NCBI GenBank assembly: GCA_021783525.1
Contig: JAJXTT010000147.1
Coordinates: 1-5,296, forward strand
Reading direction: 5' to 3'
Length of the DNA: 5,296 bases
Origin: Pseudomonadota bacterium
Lineage (GTDB): Bacteria; Pseudomonadota; Gammaproteobacteria; Burkholderiales; Gallionellaceae
Below the pieces are notes generated by a model that ran no database searches, was not told where the DNA came from, and saw only the letters and a list, made by a program, of their open reading frames with translations. The position numbers and the translations under genes are program-made. Positions within the stretch are counted from its first letter, which is position 1. Every line of letters begins with the position of its first letter. Positions 1 to 5,044 of the stretch are shown piece by piece.

Positions 1-1
1 T

Positions 2-373
2 TTCACTCCGGAAGAAATGAAGGGCAAGGTCTGGCTGCTCAATGTCTGGTCTTCCTGGTGCGTCTCCTGCAAGGAAGAGCACCCGGTCCTGTTGTCGTTG
101 TCGCAGCAAAAAATTGTTCCGGTCTACGGCCTGGACTACAAGGACAAGAAGGAAGATGCAGAAGCATGGTTGCGCCAGGCGGGCGATCCCTACATCTTGA
201 GCGCGATGGACAGAGACGGGCGCATCGGCATCGACTATGGCGTCTACGGCGTGCCGGAGACCTACGTGATCGATAAGCAGGGAATCATCCGCTACAAGCA
301 GATCGGGCCGGTCACGAACCAGAACCTGAACGAGAAGATATTGCCCATGGTTGCGGAGTTACAGCGCAAATGA
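2..373 (+). CDS. ccmG: Thiol:disulfide interchange protein CcmG/DsbE (5' partial)
   Basis: This is the C-terminal 123 residues of a membrane-anchored periplasmic thioredoxin-like protein. The open frame runs to the window's left edge, and the first internal ATG at 17 is not the true start. The active site W-C-V-S-C lies at visible residues 19-23 (cysteines encoded at 59-61 and 68-70), followed by the acidic-basic K-E-E-H-P. The thioredoxin cis-proline is in the motif G-V-P-E-T at visible residues 83-87. In System I cytochrome c maturation CcmG keeps the heme-binding cysteines of apocytochrome c, or its partner CcmH, reduced, using electrons from DsbD/CcdA. Family members are about 170-185 residues, so roughly 50-60 residues, including the N-terminal anchor, lie outside. 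Its stop overlaps the ccmH start by 4 bases (ATGA), which indicates translational coupling. ccmF is expected just upstream. The assignment is secure because both the active-site motif and the neighbours agree. Confidence 0.95.
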   Translation, partial: FTPEEMKGKVWLLNVWSSWCVSCKEEHPVLLSLSQQKIVPVYGLDYKDKKEDAEAWLRQAGDPYILSAMDRDGRIGIDYGVYGVPETYVIDKQGIIRYKQIGPVTNQNLNEKILPMVAELQRK

Positions 374-831
374 GAAAGCTACTGATCCTGTTGTTCTGCC
401 TGTTGCCGGTCTTCTCCTATGCCGGCGAAGCGAAAGACCTCGCCGCCAATCCCGTGCTTGAAAAACGCATGATCGGTCTTGCGGAGCGGCTGCGTTGCCT
501 GGTTTGCCAGAATGAGTCACTGGCGAGCTCCCATGCCGAATTGGCGGAGGATCTCCGCCAGGAAGTGCGCGAGATGATGCTGAAGGGCAAAAGCGACCAG
601 GAGATCATCGACTATCTCGTGGCACGTTACGGCGATTTCGTGCTGTATGACCCTCCGATGAAGAGCTACACGGTGTTGCTCTGGTTCGGTCCCTTTGCGA
701 TGTTGCTGGTGGGTGCCGGCGTGCTGGTGCTCCAGGTCCGCAAGCGCCGCCGGACCGTGCAGGAAGCCGTGCTCACTCCCGAAGCGCAACAACGCGCCGC
801 CTCCTTACTCAATGAAGAAGGTAACAAATAA
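370..831 (+). CDS. ccmH: Cytochrome c maturation protein CcmH (CcmL/CycL type)
   Basis: A 153-residue periplasmic thiol oxidoreductase of cytochrome c maturation. Residues 1-18 form a signal peptide ending S-Y-A. The family signature L-R-C-L-V-C-Q-N lies at residues 41-48, with Cys43 and Cys46 as the redox pair. The conserved Y-G-D-F-V-L-Y-D-P-P follows at about 87-96, and one transmembrane helix at about 101-121 ends in a basic K-R-R-R stop-transfer stretch. The C-terminal tail is therefore cytoplasmic. CcmH resolves or forms mixed disulfides with apocytochrome c together with CcmG and presents it to the CcmF/H/I heme ligation complex. The length matches stand-alone CcmH; it is not the E. 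coli-type CcmH-CcmI fusion. The start overlaps the ccmG stop (ATGA) with GGAG at 355-358 upstream. The stop TAA abuts the ccmI ATG with no gap. Confidence 0.96.
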   Translation: MRKLLILLFCLLPVFSYAGEAKDLAANPVLEKRMIGLAERLRCLVCQNESLASSHAELAEDLRQEVREMMLKGKSDQEIIDYLVARYGDFVLYDPPMKSYTVLLWFGPFAMLLVGAGVLVLQVRKRRRTVQEAVLTPEAQQRAASLLNEEGNK

Positions 832-2082
832 ATGACTTTATTCTGGTTCATCTGCGCGGCATTATCCATCGTCGCCATCCTGTTTGTCGCAATACCGCTG
901 TGGCGCGGTACTTCCAAAAGCAACTCCGTGGAGCGGGATGCCGCCAATCTGGAAATCCTGCGCGACCAGATTGCGGAAATGGATAACGATCTGAAAAACG
1001 GCCTGCTCACGCCCGAATTGCACGAGCAGGGCAAGCGCGAACTGCAGGCGCGGCTTCTGGATGAAGTGGGCGACGCCAAAGGCGCGGAAGCCGCGAACAA
1101 ACCGCACCCCCTCAAGATCACCGCTATCGCATTGGCGGTGTTGTTGCCGCTGGCCTCGGTCGGGCTGTATCTGAAAGTGGGCAATCCGAATGCCCTGCTG
1201 CCCCAGGCGGGAATCGGCGGCGGAGGCATCGTGCGCGACGAGGCAAGCCTCAGGGCGCTGGAAGAAAAATCCGCCCAGAACCCCAACGATCCGGAAGTGC
1301 TGTTCATACTGGCACGTTCCTATGTCGAGCTCGGCCGCTATGCCGATGGGGCGAGAAAGTACGACAGCCTGACCAAGCTTGTCCCGAACGAGGCGACGCT
1401 GTGGGCTGATTATGCGGACGCTTTGGCGATGACTCACAATACCCTTGTCGGGGCGCCAACCAAATTGCTGGATCGCGCACTGGAGATCGATCCCAATCTT
1501 GCGAAAGCACTGGCGCTGTCCGGAACTGCCGCGATGGAACGGGGGGATTACGCTGCTGCCCTGGTGCACTGGGGAAAACTGCTCAAGCAGATCCAGCCCG
1601 GAAGCGAAGACGCCAAAATGATCGAGGAAGGCCTGCAGCAGGCGCGCCAGATGCTTGCCCAGAGCAAGGGAGGAAAGGTCGCTCCTGCGCTGGAGCAGAT
1701 CAACGAGCCGCCCGCCAACGCGCCCGTCGCGGCGGGCAATGAGCGCATCACGGGAACCGTGAGCCTGAGCGGCGCATTGAAGAGCCAGGCGGATCCTGAA
1801 GACACAGTATTCGTGCTGGCACGTGCGGCAGAGGGGCCGAAGATGCCGCTGGCGATTCTCCGCAAACAGGTCAAGGACCTGCCGGTCAAGTTCAGTCTGG
1901 ACGACAGCATGGCCATGTCGCCGGCGATGAAAATGTCCAACTTCGACCAGGTGGTGGTCGTGGCGCGAATTTCGAAATCCGGCAATGCGATGCCTCAGCC
2001 CGGCGATCTGATGGGCATGAGCAAGCCGCTTGCCTTGGGTAGCAGCGGGATAAAAATCAGCATAGACCAGCAAGTTCACTGA
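832..2082 (+). CDS. ccmI: Cytochrome c maturation protein CcmI (CycH), TPR apocytochrome chaperone
   Basis: A 416-residue membrane protein that binds apocytochrome c and hands it to the heme ligase. Residues 3-23 form the first membrane helix. Residues 30-90 are a charged helical cytoplasmic loop (CcmI-1 part), and a second helix spans about 94-114. A glycine-rich linker (about 126-133) leads into a periplasmic TPR-like region, about 135-280, with visible repeats such as N-P-N-D-P-E-V-L-F-I-L-A-R-S-Y near 150-164. The C-terminal domain at about 304-412 matches the end of the E. coli CcmH fusion and of betaproteobacterial CcmI (I-T-G-T-V-S-L, then L-D-D-S-M-A-M-S-P, then S-K-S-G-N-A-M-P-Q-P-G-D). 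A Shine-Dalgarno-like AAGAAGG at 815-821 lies in the ccmH tail. It is the last gene of the operon, since a strong terminator follows 19 bases after the stop. The length is normal for the full two-part CcmI. Confidence 0.95.
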   Translation: MTLFWFICAALSIVAILFVAIPLWRGTSKSNSVERDAANLEILRDQIAEMDNDLKNGLLTPELHEQGKRELQARLLDEVGDAKGAEAANKPHPLKITAIALAVLLPLASVGLYLKVGNPNALLPQAGIGGGGIVRDEASLRALEEKSAQNPNDPEVLFILARSYVELGRYADGARKYDSLTKLVPNEATLWADYADALAMTHNTLVGAPTKLLDRALEIDPNLAKALALSGTAAMERGDYAAALVHWGKLLKQIQPGSEDAKMIEEGLQQARQMLAQSKGGKVAPALEQINEPPANAPVAAGNERITGTVSLSGALKSQADPEDTVFVLARAAEGPKMPLAILRKQVKDLPVKFSLDDSMAMSPAMKMSNFDQVVVVARISKSGNAMPQPGDLMGMSKPLALGSSGIKISIDQQVH

Positions 2083-2101
2083 TCGGCGCAGATGCGACCC
2101 C

Positions 2102-2137
2102 ATGGGCTGGCGCTGGACGTGCCGGCCCATTTTATTT
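2102..2137 (+). terminator. Rho-independent terminator of the ccm operon
   Basis: A 10-bp stem, ATGGGCTGGC (2102-2111) with GCCGGCCCAT (2121-2130), has one T-G wobble and a 9-base loop. It runs directly into the T-rich tract TTTTATTT (2130-2137). It lies 19 bases after the ccmI stop, so it ends the ccm transcript, and the next gene pair should need its own promoter. Confidence 0.88.
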
Positions 2138-2224
2138 GCAGACAGCTCGGGCGCGAGACTGTGAATAGACGGCACTCAGGTATTCGTCACATGTGTATAG
2201 GGACGGAATCAGGCAATGCGGATA

Positions 2225-2231
2225 AAGGAGG
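2225..2231 (+). promoter_or_regulatory. Consensus ribosome binding site that fixes a GTG start
   Basis: AAGGAGG is followed by 8 bases and then GTG at 2240, which is in frame with the DUF1289 gene. The upstream ATG at 2216 has no such site, and the Shine-Dalgarno would lie inside its coding sequence. GTG is therefore the preferred start. Confidence 0.8.
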
Positions 2232-2239
2232 GGCCACAG

Positions 2240-2443
2240 GTGAATGAGGATGAACGCGTTGTGCAGTCGCCCTGCGTACGCAATTGTTGTTTGAGCGCAG
2301 ACGATATCTGCATGGGCTGTTTTCGTTCTCTGCAGGAAATTTGCGAATGGTCGCAGTCCGATGCTCAAAAGCGCATATCCATTCTGCAAAATGCAGCGCT
2401 CCGAAGAGCGTCGGCAGATAGAAGTCCTGCCGGACGCCGTTGA
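2240..2443 (+). CDS. DUF1289 family small cysteine-motif protein
   Basis: A 67-residue cytoplasmic protein if started at GTG 2240, or 75 residues from ATG 2216. The GTG start is chosen for the AAGGAGG 8 bases upstream. The family signature begins S-P-C-V-R-N-C at residues 10-16, then C-M-G-C at 24-27, then R-S-L-Q-E-I and a conserved tryptophan (W37). Cys12, Cys16, Cys24 and Cys27 form a C-X3-C...C-X2-C pattern that could bind zinc or an iron-sulfur cluster; that is inference, because the family has no firmly established function that I know of. Cys17 and Cys35 are extra. The sequence after residue 50 is basic and probably disordered. The gene opens a two-gene unit with the DUF1345 membrane protein 8 bases downstream. 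No convincing sigma70 boxes are visible between the ccm terminator and this gene, although a promoter must lie there. Confidence 0.88.
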   Translation: MNEDERVVQSPCVRNCCLSADDICMGCFRSLQEICEWSQSDAQKRISILQNAALRRASADRSPAGRR

Positions 2444-2451
2444 TCTTGCCC

Positions 2452-3108
2452 ATGCATACTGTCCATCAAATCGTACGTAATCGCCCGCGGCTGGTCATTT
2501 CGATAGTTGCGGGTTTGATCGCCGGGTGGATCATTCCCGCGCAGTGGAGTCCCGTTGGACGAGTCCTGATCGGCTGGAATGTGACCGTATGGTCCTATCT
2601 CTGTCTGATGGGATGGCTGATGATGCGCGCCAGCCATGCCAGGGTGCGCATGATCGCGGAACAGGAGGACAGGAGCGCGGTTGTTATCCTGGCGATCATG
2701 TCCGTCGCTGCGATCGCCAGCCTTGCCGCGATTGTCCTGGAGCTTTCAACCGTCAAAGACCTGGCTCTCGGCAGCCGCATGGTCCACTACGCGTTTACCG
2801 GTGCAACTATTTTCGGCTCGTGGTGCCTCGTCGCAATCCTGTTTACGTTCCACTATGCGCGTATCTTTTACCGGTCGCCGGCAGAGCATCGAGCACTTCG
2901 ATTCCCCGATGACGAAGAAAATCCTGACTATTGGGATTTTCTGTATTTCTCCTTCACCATCGCAGTTGCTGCGCAAACTTCGGATATTTCGGTGATGACG
3001 CGGGCGATGCGTAAAACCGTGCTTGCACAATCGATACTCAGTTTCTTGTTCAATGCGGCCATCCTGGGTATGACGATCAATATTGCAGCCAGTCTGGTCG
3101 GCGCGTGA
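2452..3108 (+). CDS. DUF1345 family multi-pass inner membrane protein
   Basis: A 218-residue integral membrane protein from ATG 2452. An in-frame TTG at 2440 overlapping the upstream stop would add four residues. The ATG is preferred because the family usually begins with a short tail before R-P-R-L, here residues 11-14; neither start has a clear Shine-Dalgarno. Likely membrane helices are at about 14-31, 38-58, 77-97, 114-136 and 190-215. A conserved loop and short hydrophobic segment, P-D-Y-W-D-F-L-Y-F-S-F-T-I, is at about 158-170, followed by Q-T-S-D at 175-178. This D-F-x-Y-F-S-x-T...T-S-D block is the DUF1345 hallmark and superficially resembles a re-entrant ion-channel pore loop, but function is unknown. 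The acidic loop D-D-E-E-N at 153-157 precedes it. Spacing suggests co-transcription, and perhaps translational coupling, with the DUF1289 gene. Confidence 0.88.
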   Translation: MHTVHQIVRNRPRLVISIVAGLIAGWIIPAQWSPVGRVLIGWNVTVWSYLCLMGWLMMRASHARVRMIAEQEDRSAVVILAIMSVAAIASLAAIVLELSTVKDLALGSRMVHYAFTGATIFGSWCLVAILFTFHYARIFYRSPAEHRALRFPDDEENPDYWDFLYFSFTIAVAAQTSDISVMTRAMRKTVLAQSILSFLFNAAILGMTINIAASLVGA

Positions 3109-3117
3109 GCGGGGGAG

Positions 3118-3137
3118 TCGCCAGGGCTGCCTGGCGA
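3118..3137 (+). terminator. Perfect hairpin after the DUF1345 gene, possible terminator
   Basis: TCGCCAGG (3118-3125) and CCTGGCGA (3130-3137) form a perfect 8-bp stem around the tetraloop GCTG, 9 bases after the DUF1345 stop. No T tract follows, so it is not a canonical intrinsic terminator. It may instead protect the 3' end of the mRNA or aid Rho-dependent termination. Confidence 0.45.
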
Positions 3138-3166
3138 TCAGGCCGGTTCGTGGCCCGATGACAGCT

Positions 3167-3197
3167 TGGTCAAGCCTGGCTGGGTTTCATTTAGAAT
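3167..3197 (+). promoter_or_regulatory. Tentative sigma70-like promoter of the FecR-domain gene
   Basis: A good -10 box, TAGAAT, lies at 3192-3197, which would start the transcript near 3204 and leave a leader of about 35 bases. The best -35 candidate, TGGTCA at 3167-3172, has a long 19-base spacer and only four consensus matches. The call therefore rests mainly on the -10 box and its position after a hairpin and before a strong ribosome binding site. Confidence 0.3.
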
Positions 3198-3222
3198 ATC
3201 GCCGTCAAGATTCAAGGCTAAC

Positions 3223-3230
3223 GAGAGGAG
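3223..3230 (+). promoter_or_regulatory. Ribosome binding site that fixes a TTG start
   Basis: GAGAGGAG ends 8 bases before the TTG at 3239. Starting there places a clean signal peptide at the N-terminus. The in-frame GTG at 3230 overlaps the Shine-Dalgarno itself, and starts further upstream would run back into the DUF1345 gene. Confidence 0.8.
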
Positions 3231-3238
3231 TGTGCCCA

Positions 3239-4216
3239 TTGAAAAATCTGCTGGTATTGCTGGCGTCACTGATCGTTTGCGGCACCGCCTATTCGGCGAC
3301 ACTGTTTGGCACCGTTGATGCCCTCTCCGGCAGTGCCAATGTGGAAGACCAGTCCGGGATATCTGCTGCAGTGACGGTCGGGTTGAATATCTACGAAGGT
3401 CAGACCATTACTTCCGGCCCTGAAGGAGAGGTTCAACTGGTAACGGAGGACGGCGGTATCATCGCCGTACGCCCGAATACAGTGTTTCGCGTCGACGAAT
3501 ACAAGGCCGAGGGAGATTCCTCGGACAGGATATTCATGTCGCTGCTAAAAGGGGCGGTTCGCTCCATTACCGGCTGGGTGGGCAAATACAATCACGCCGC
3601 ATACCGCATCACCACGCCGACCGCCACGATCGGTATTCGCGGCACCGACCATGAGACCACCGTGATCGACAATGGCAACGGCGATGAGCCCGGTACTTAC
3701 GATCACGTCAACGAAGGGGCCACCGAGCTGAAGACGCCCCAGGGTAGCGCCGAGGTGACCCCGGGGAAATTCGCGTTTGCCCCGAAAGGCAGAGCGGTCG
3801 CCCCCGTCTTCCTGTCGCAGCGCCCGCGCTTTCTCGCGATGCGCAATCTGAAAATCGAGGGGCGTATCCAGTCCCGAAAAGAATATATGCGCACCCGCCT
3901 GGAACAGATGCGTGAAGAACGCATCAAGACACACGGCAACCGCATCGGGCAGTCCGGTGAACAGCGCGGCAGCCTGATCGGCCAGGGGCGCGGAGCGACA
4001 ATGGAAAGACACGGTGACCTGCGTTCGCATCAATTTCAGCGCACAGGACAATCATCCCTCAATGCGCGTGGTGAGCGCGGCCTGCGCGACAATCGCAAAA
4101 ACAATAATGGCCGCGCTGAACGACGCGGGGTAGCAGAGCGGGAGAAAAGGGCAGTTGAAGAGGGGAGGCATCGCATTTCCGGGCGAACTCGCCGCGAAAA
4201 GCGGAAACGGGAATAA
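3239..4216 (+). CDS. Secreted FecR-domain protein with arginine-rich C-terminal tail
   Basis: A 325-residue exported protein from TTG 3239. The frame stays open back to 3083, but that extension would overlap the DUF1345 gene and bury the signal peptide. Residues 1-20 are a signal peptide ending A-Y-S-A. The FecR domain covers about 45-145: V-Q-L-V-T-E-D-G-G near 65-73, V-R-P-N-T-V-F-R-V near 78-86, L-K-G-A-V-R-S-I-T near 103-111, and T-P-T-A-T-I-G-I-R-G-T-D-H-E at 126-139, the family's strongest motif. Residues 201-325 are low-complexity and basic, with 29 arginines in 125 residues by direct count. There is no transmembrane anti-sigma helix and no sigma factor or TonB receptor gene beside it, so a classical iron-citrate signalling role is unlikely. 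FecR-like domains are also found in secreted or surface proteins of unknown role. The product is probably periplasmic or extracellular; its function is unassigned. Confidence 0.88.
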   Translation: MKNLLVLLASLIVCGTAYSATLFGTVDALSGSANVEDQSGISAAVTVGLNIYEGQTITSGPEGEVQLVTEDGGIIAVRPNTVFRVDEYKAEGDSSDRIFMSLLKGAVRSITGWVGKYNHAAYRITTPTATIGIRGTDHETTVIDNGNGDEPGTYDHVNEGATELKTPQGSAEVTPGKFAFAPKGRAVAPVFLSQRPRFLAMRNLKIEGRIQSRKEYMRTRLEQMREERIKTHGNRIGQSGEQRGSLIGQGRGATMERHGDLRSHQFQRTGQSSLNARGERGLRDNRKNNNGRAERRGVAEREKRAVEEGRHRISGRTRREKRKRE

Positions 4217-4338
4217 CGAACACGGCAGCAGGAATCCTGAAAGAAAGCGCGGTGGTTTCAATACGGAATGAAACTTCATTATCCGCGTCTTTGGTCAAGA
4301 ATCCCGATTGAGCCAAGCGTGCAATACACTTGCGGGAA

Positions 4339-4539
4339 TTATTTCCACCCTATTGCAGAAACCGCCTTCCTCAGAGCCGATAGAATGTATCGCGCAACCG
4401 ATATGCCTGACAATTGCGACTTCAATTCTTCCCACTCAAACTCATCGTGGCTTTCCGCTCCGTTCAGATGAAGGGAAGACAGATTTTGCGGGGGTATCGA
4501 ATAAAGCAGGCCGTGCGAAAAAGCCTTTTGCTGTTCCAT
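4339..4539 (-). CDS. Small protein of unknown function (66 residues)
   Basis: I do not recognise this protein. It is read on the minus strand from ATG at 4539-4537 to TAA at 4341-4339. Support for a real gene comes from its 5' signals: AAGGAGG 4 bases before the ATG and a sigma70-like promoter (TTGCCG-17-TATATT) that gives a leader of about 40 bases. An upstream in-frame ATG at 4569 would put the Shine-Dalgarno inside the coding region and is rejected. The protein has no signal peptide, no cysteine and no clear membrane helix. An acidic middle (D-E-F-E-W-E-E at 32-38) is followed by a basic amphipathic helix-like C-terminus (about 45-63, I-S-V-A-R-Y-I-L-S-A-L-R-K-A-V). GC content is about 49 percent over 4341-4540 by hand count, visibly below the flanking genes, which may indicate acquisition or weak selection. 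It converges on the FecR gene, with no clear terminator between them. Confidence 0.55.
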   Translation of the reverse strand: MEQQKAFSHGLLYSIPPQNLSSLHLNGAESHDEFEWEELKSQLSGISVARYILSALRKAVSAIGWK

Positions 4540-4543
4540 GATG

Positions 4544-4550
4544 CCTCCTT
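4544..4550 (-). promoter_or_regulatory. Ribosome binding site of the 66-residue ORF
   Basis: On the minus strand this reads AAGGAGG, followed by CATC and then ATG. It is a full anti-16S match with a short spacer. It selects the ATG at 4539 over the in-frame ATG at 4569. Confidence 0.65.
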
Positions 4551-4586
4551 CAATCAAGTCATGATGCAAGACGGACTCTCGTAAAC

Positions 4587-4615
4587 AATATATACGGTAT
4601 TACCGTTATCGGCAA
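4587..4615 (-). promoter_or_regulatory. Sigma70-like promoter of the 66-residue ORF
   Basis: Read on the minus strand, TTGCCG (4615-4610, four of six matches to TTGACA, all in the first four positions except one) is followed by a 17-base spacer and TATATT (4592-4587, five of six matches to TATAAT). Transcription would start near 4580. The spacer holds a 13-bp palindrome, listed separately. Confidence 0.55.
4594..4606. promoter_or_regulatory. 13-bp palindrome, candidate operator
   Basis: The plus strand reads ACGGTA-T-TACCGT: perfect 6-bp arms around one central base. It lies entirely within the spacer between the -35 and -10 boxes of the minus-strand promoter, where a bound dimeric repressor would block RNA polymerase. 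No regulator gene is visible in the window to pair with it. Confidence 0.45.
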
Positions 4616-4910
4616 GCGCGACGGATCATGTTGAAATGTGGCGACGGCATGGGGATGAAGGCCGCATATCGGCTCGATGAAACAGCAATGCCGGCGTCGC
4701 GGCGATTCTCGACCGTGATGCATTCGGGGGCATCGGATATCGCTTCACAATCCCGCGGCATTATGGGTTCCGGCACGCCGTGCAACTCCGGGCTGCGGTC
4801 GGGCAAAATCGCTTTGGGGAAGCATCGCCTGCCCTGTGCACCTCATGAGCAGAACGCGGCGGGCTGGACTAAAACCGCAAATCCAGTAAGGTGACTTGGC
4901 AGGAAACTGG
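4616..4910. other. Region between divergent genes with no supported gene
   Basis: An 88-codon plus-strand ORF (4628-4894, ATG with no good Shine-Dalgarno) and overlapping minus-strand ORFs exist here. None shows recognisable motifs, a ribosome binding site or a consistent reason to be coding. A short palindrome, GCACG-C-CGTGC, is at 4773-4783. I see no tRNA, riboswitch or repeat array. It could be decayed coding sequence or contain an unrecognised small RNA or protein. Confidence 0.4.
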
Positions 4911-4937
4911 TTGGCGATTTTCTGCGAGTGGCATAAT
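4911..4937 (+). promoter_or_regulatory. Tentative promoter of the GAF-domain gene
   Basis: A -10-like CATAAT at 4932-4937 is preceded by TTGGCG (4911-4916) with a short 15-base spacer, or by TGGTTG (4908-4913) with 18 bases. Initiation near 4944 would leave a leader of about 100 bases, in which I see no known riboswitch. Confidence 0.3.
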
Positions 4938-5033
4938 GCAAAGGAGCACACTCGGCAGAACATGCAAACTGTCTGAATCTGTGAGCCGGCAACTTACCCC
5001 GCAATGTTTGTCTTGATGAATTTCTATTGCTCT

Positions 5034-5040
5034 GGAGGAA
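5034..5040 (+). promoter_or_regulatory. Ribosome binding site of the GAF-domain gene
   Basis: GGAGGAA ends 4 bases before ATG 5045 (the GGAGG core is 6 bases away). An in-frame TTG at 5042 is adjacent but too close to the site, so ATG is preferred. Confidence 0.75.
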
Positions 5041-5044
5041 ATTG

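Noticed and set aside
1900..1938. A methionine-rich segment in CcmI (Met360, 362, 366, 368) as a possible copper site
   Set aside because: As I recall the family, this L-D-D-S-x-A-M-x-P-x-M stretch is a conserved part of the CcmI C-terminal domain, including in the E. coli CcmH fusion, so it is structural rather than an added metal site.
862..2175. A 437-codon minus-strand open frame antisense to ccmI
   Set aside because: It is a shadow of the GC-rich codon use of ccmI. Its translation is rich in R, H, Q and G with no domain, it has no ribosome binding site, and it runs through the ccm terminator.
3278..3283. Cys14 of the FecR protein as a lipoprotein attachment site
   Set aside because: The residues before it are L-I-V, and valine at -1 does not fit the lipobox (Gly, Ala or Ser expected). 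A signal peptidase I site after A-Y-S-A fits better.
4255..4274. Inverted repeat GTTTCA-8-TGAAAC between the convergent FecR and 66-residue genes, as a shared terminator
   Set aside because: The stem is only 6 bp and AT-rich with an 8-base loop, and no T tract follows on either strand.
4268..4541. Plus-strand ORFs of 67 and 77 codons opposite the 66-residue gene
   Set aside because: Neither has a ribosome binding site or promoter, whereas the minus strand has both.
4594..4606. The palindrome as evidence for a toxin-antitoxin operon
   Set aside because: Toxin-antitoxin operators are often palindromes at the promoter, but only one small ORF follows, with no partner gene and no recognisable toxin or antitoxin fold.
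4628..4894. An 88-codon plus-strand ORF
   Set aside because: It has no Shine-Dalgarno, no recognisable motif and no membrane or signal segment, and it overlaps equally open minus-strand frames.
4938..5044. A cyclic-di-GMP riboswitch in the GAF gene leader
   Set aside because: The conserved bases of the GEMM consensus are not visible, and no long paired stems surround the ribosome binding site.
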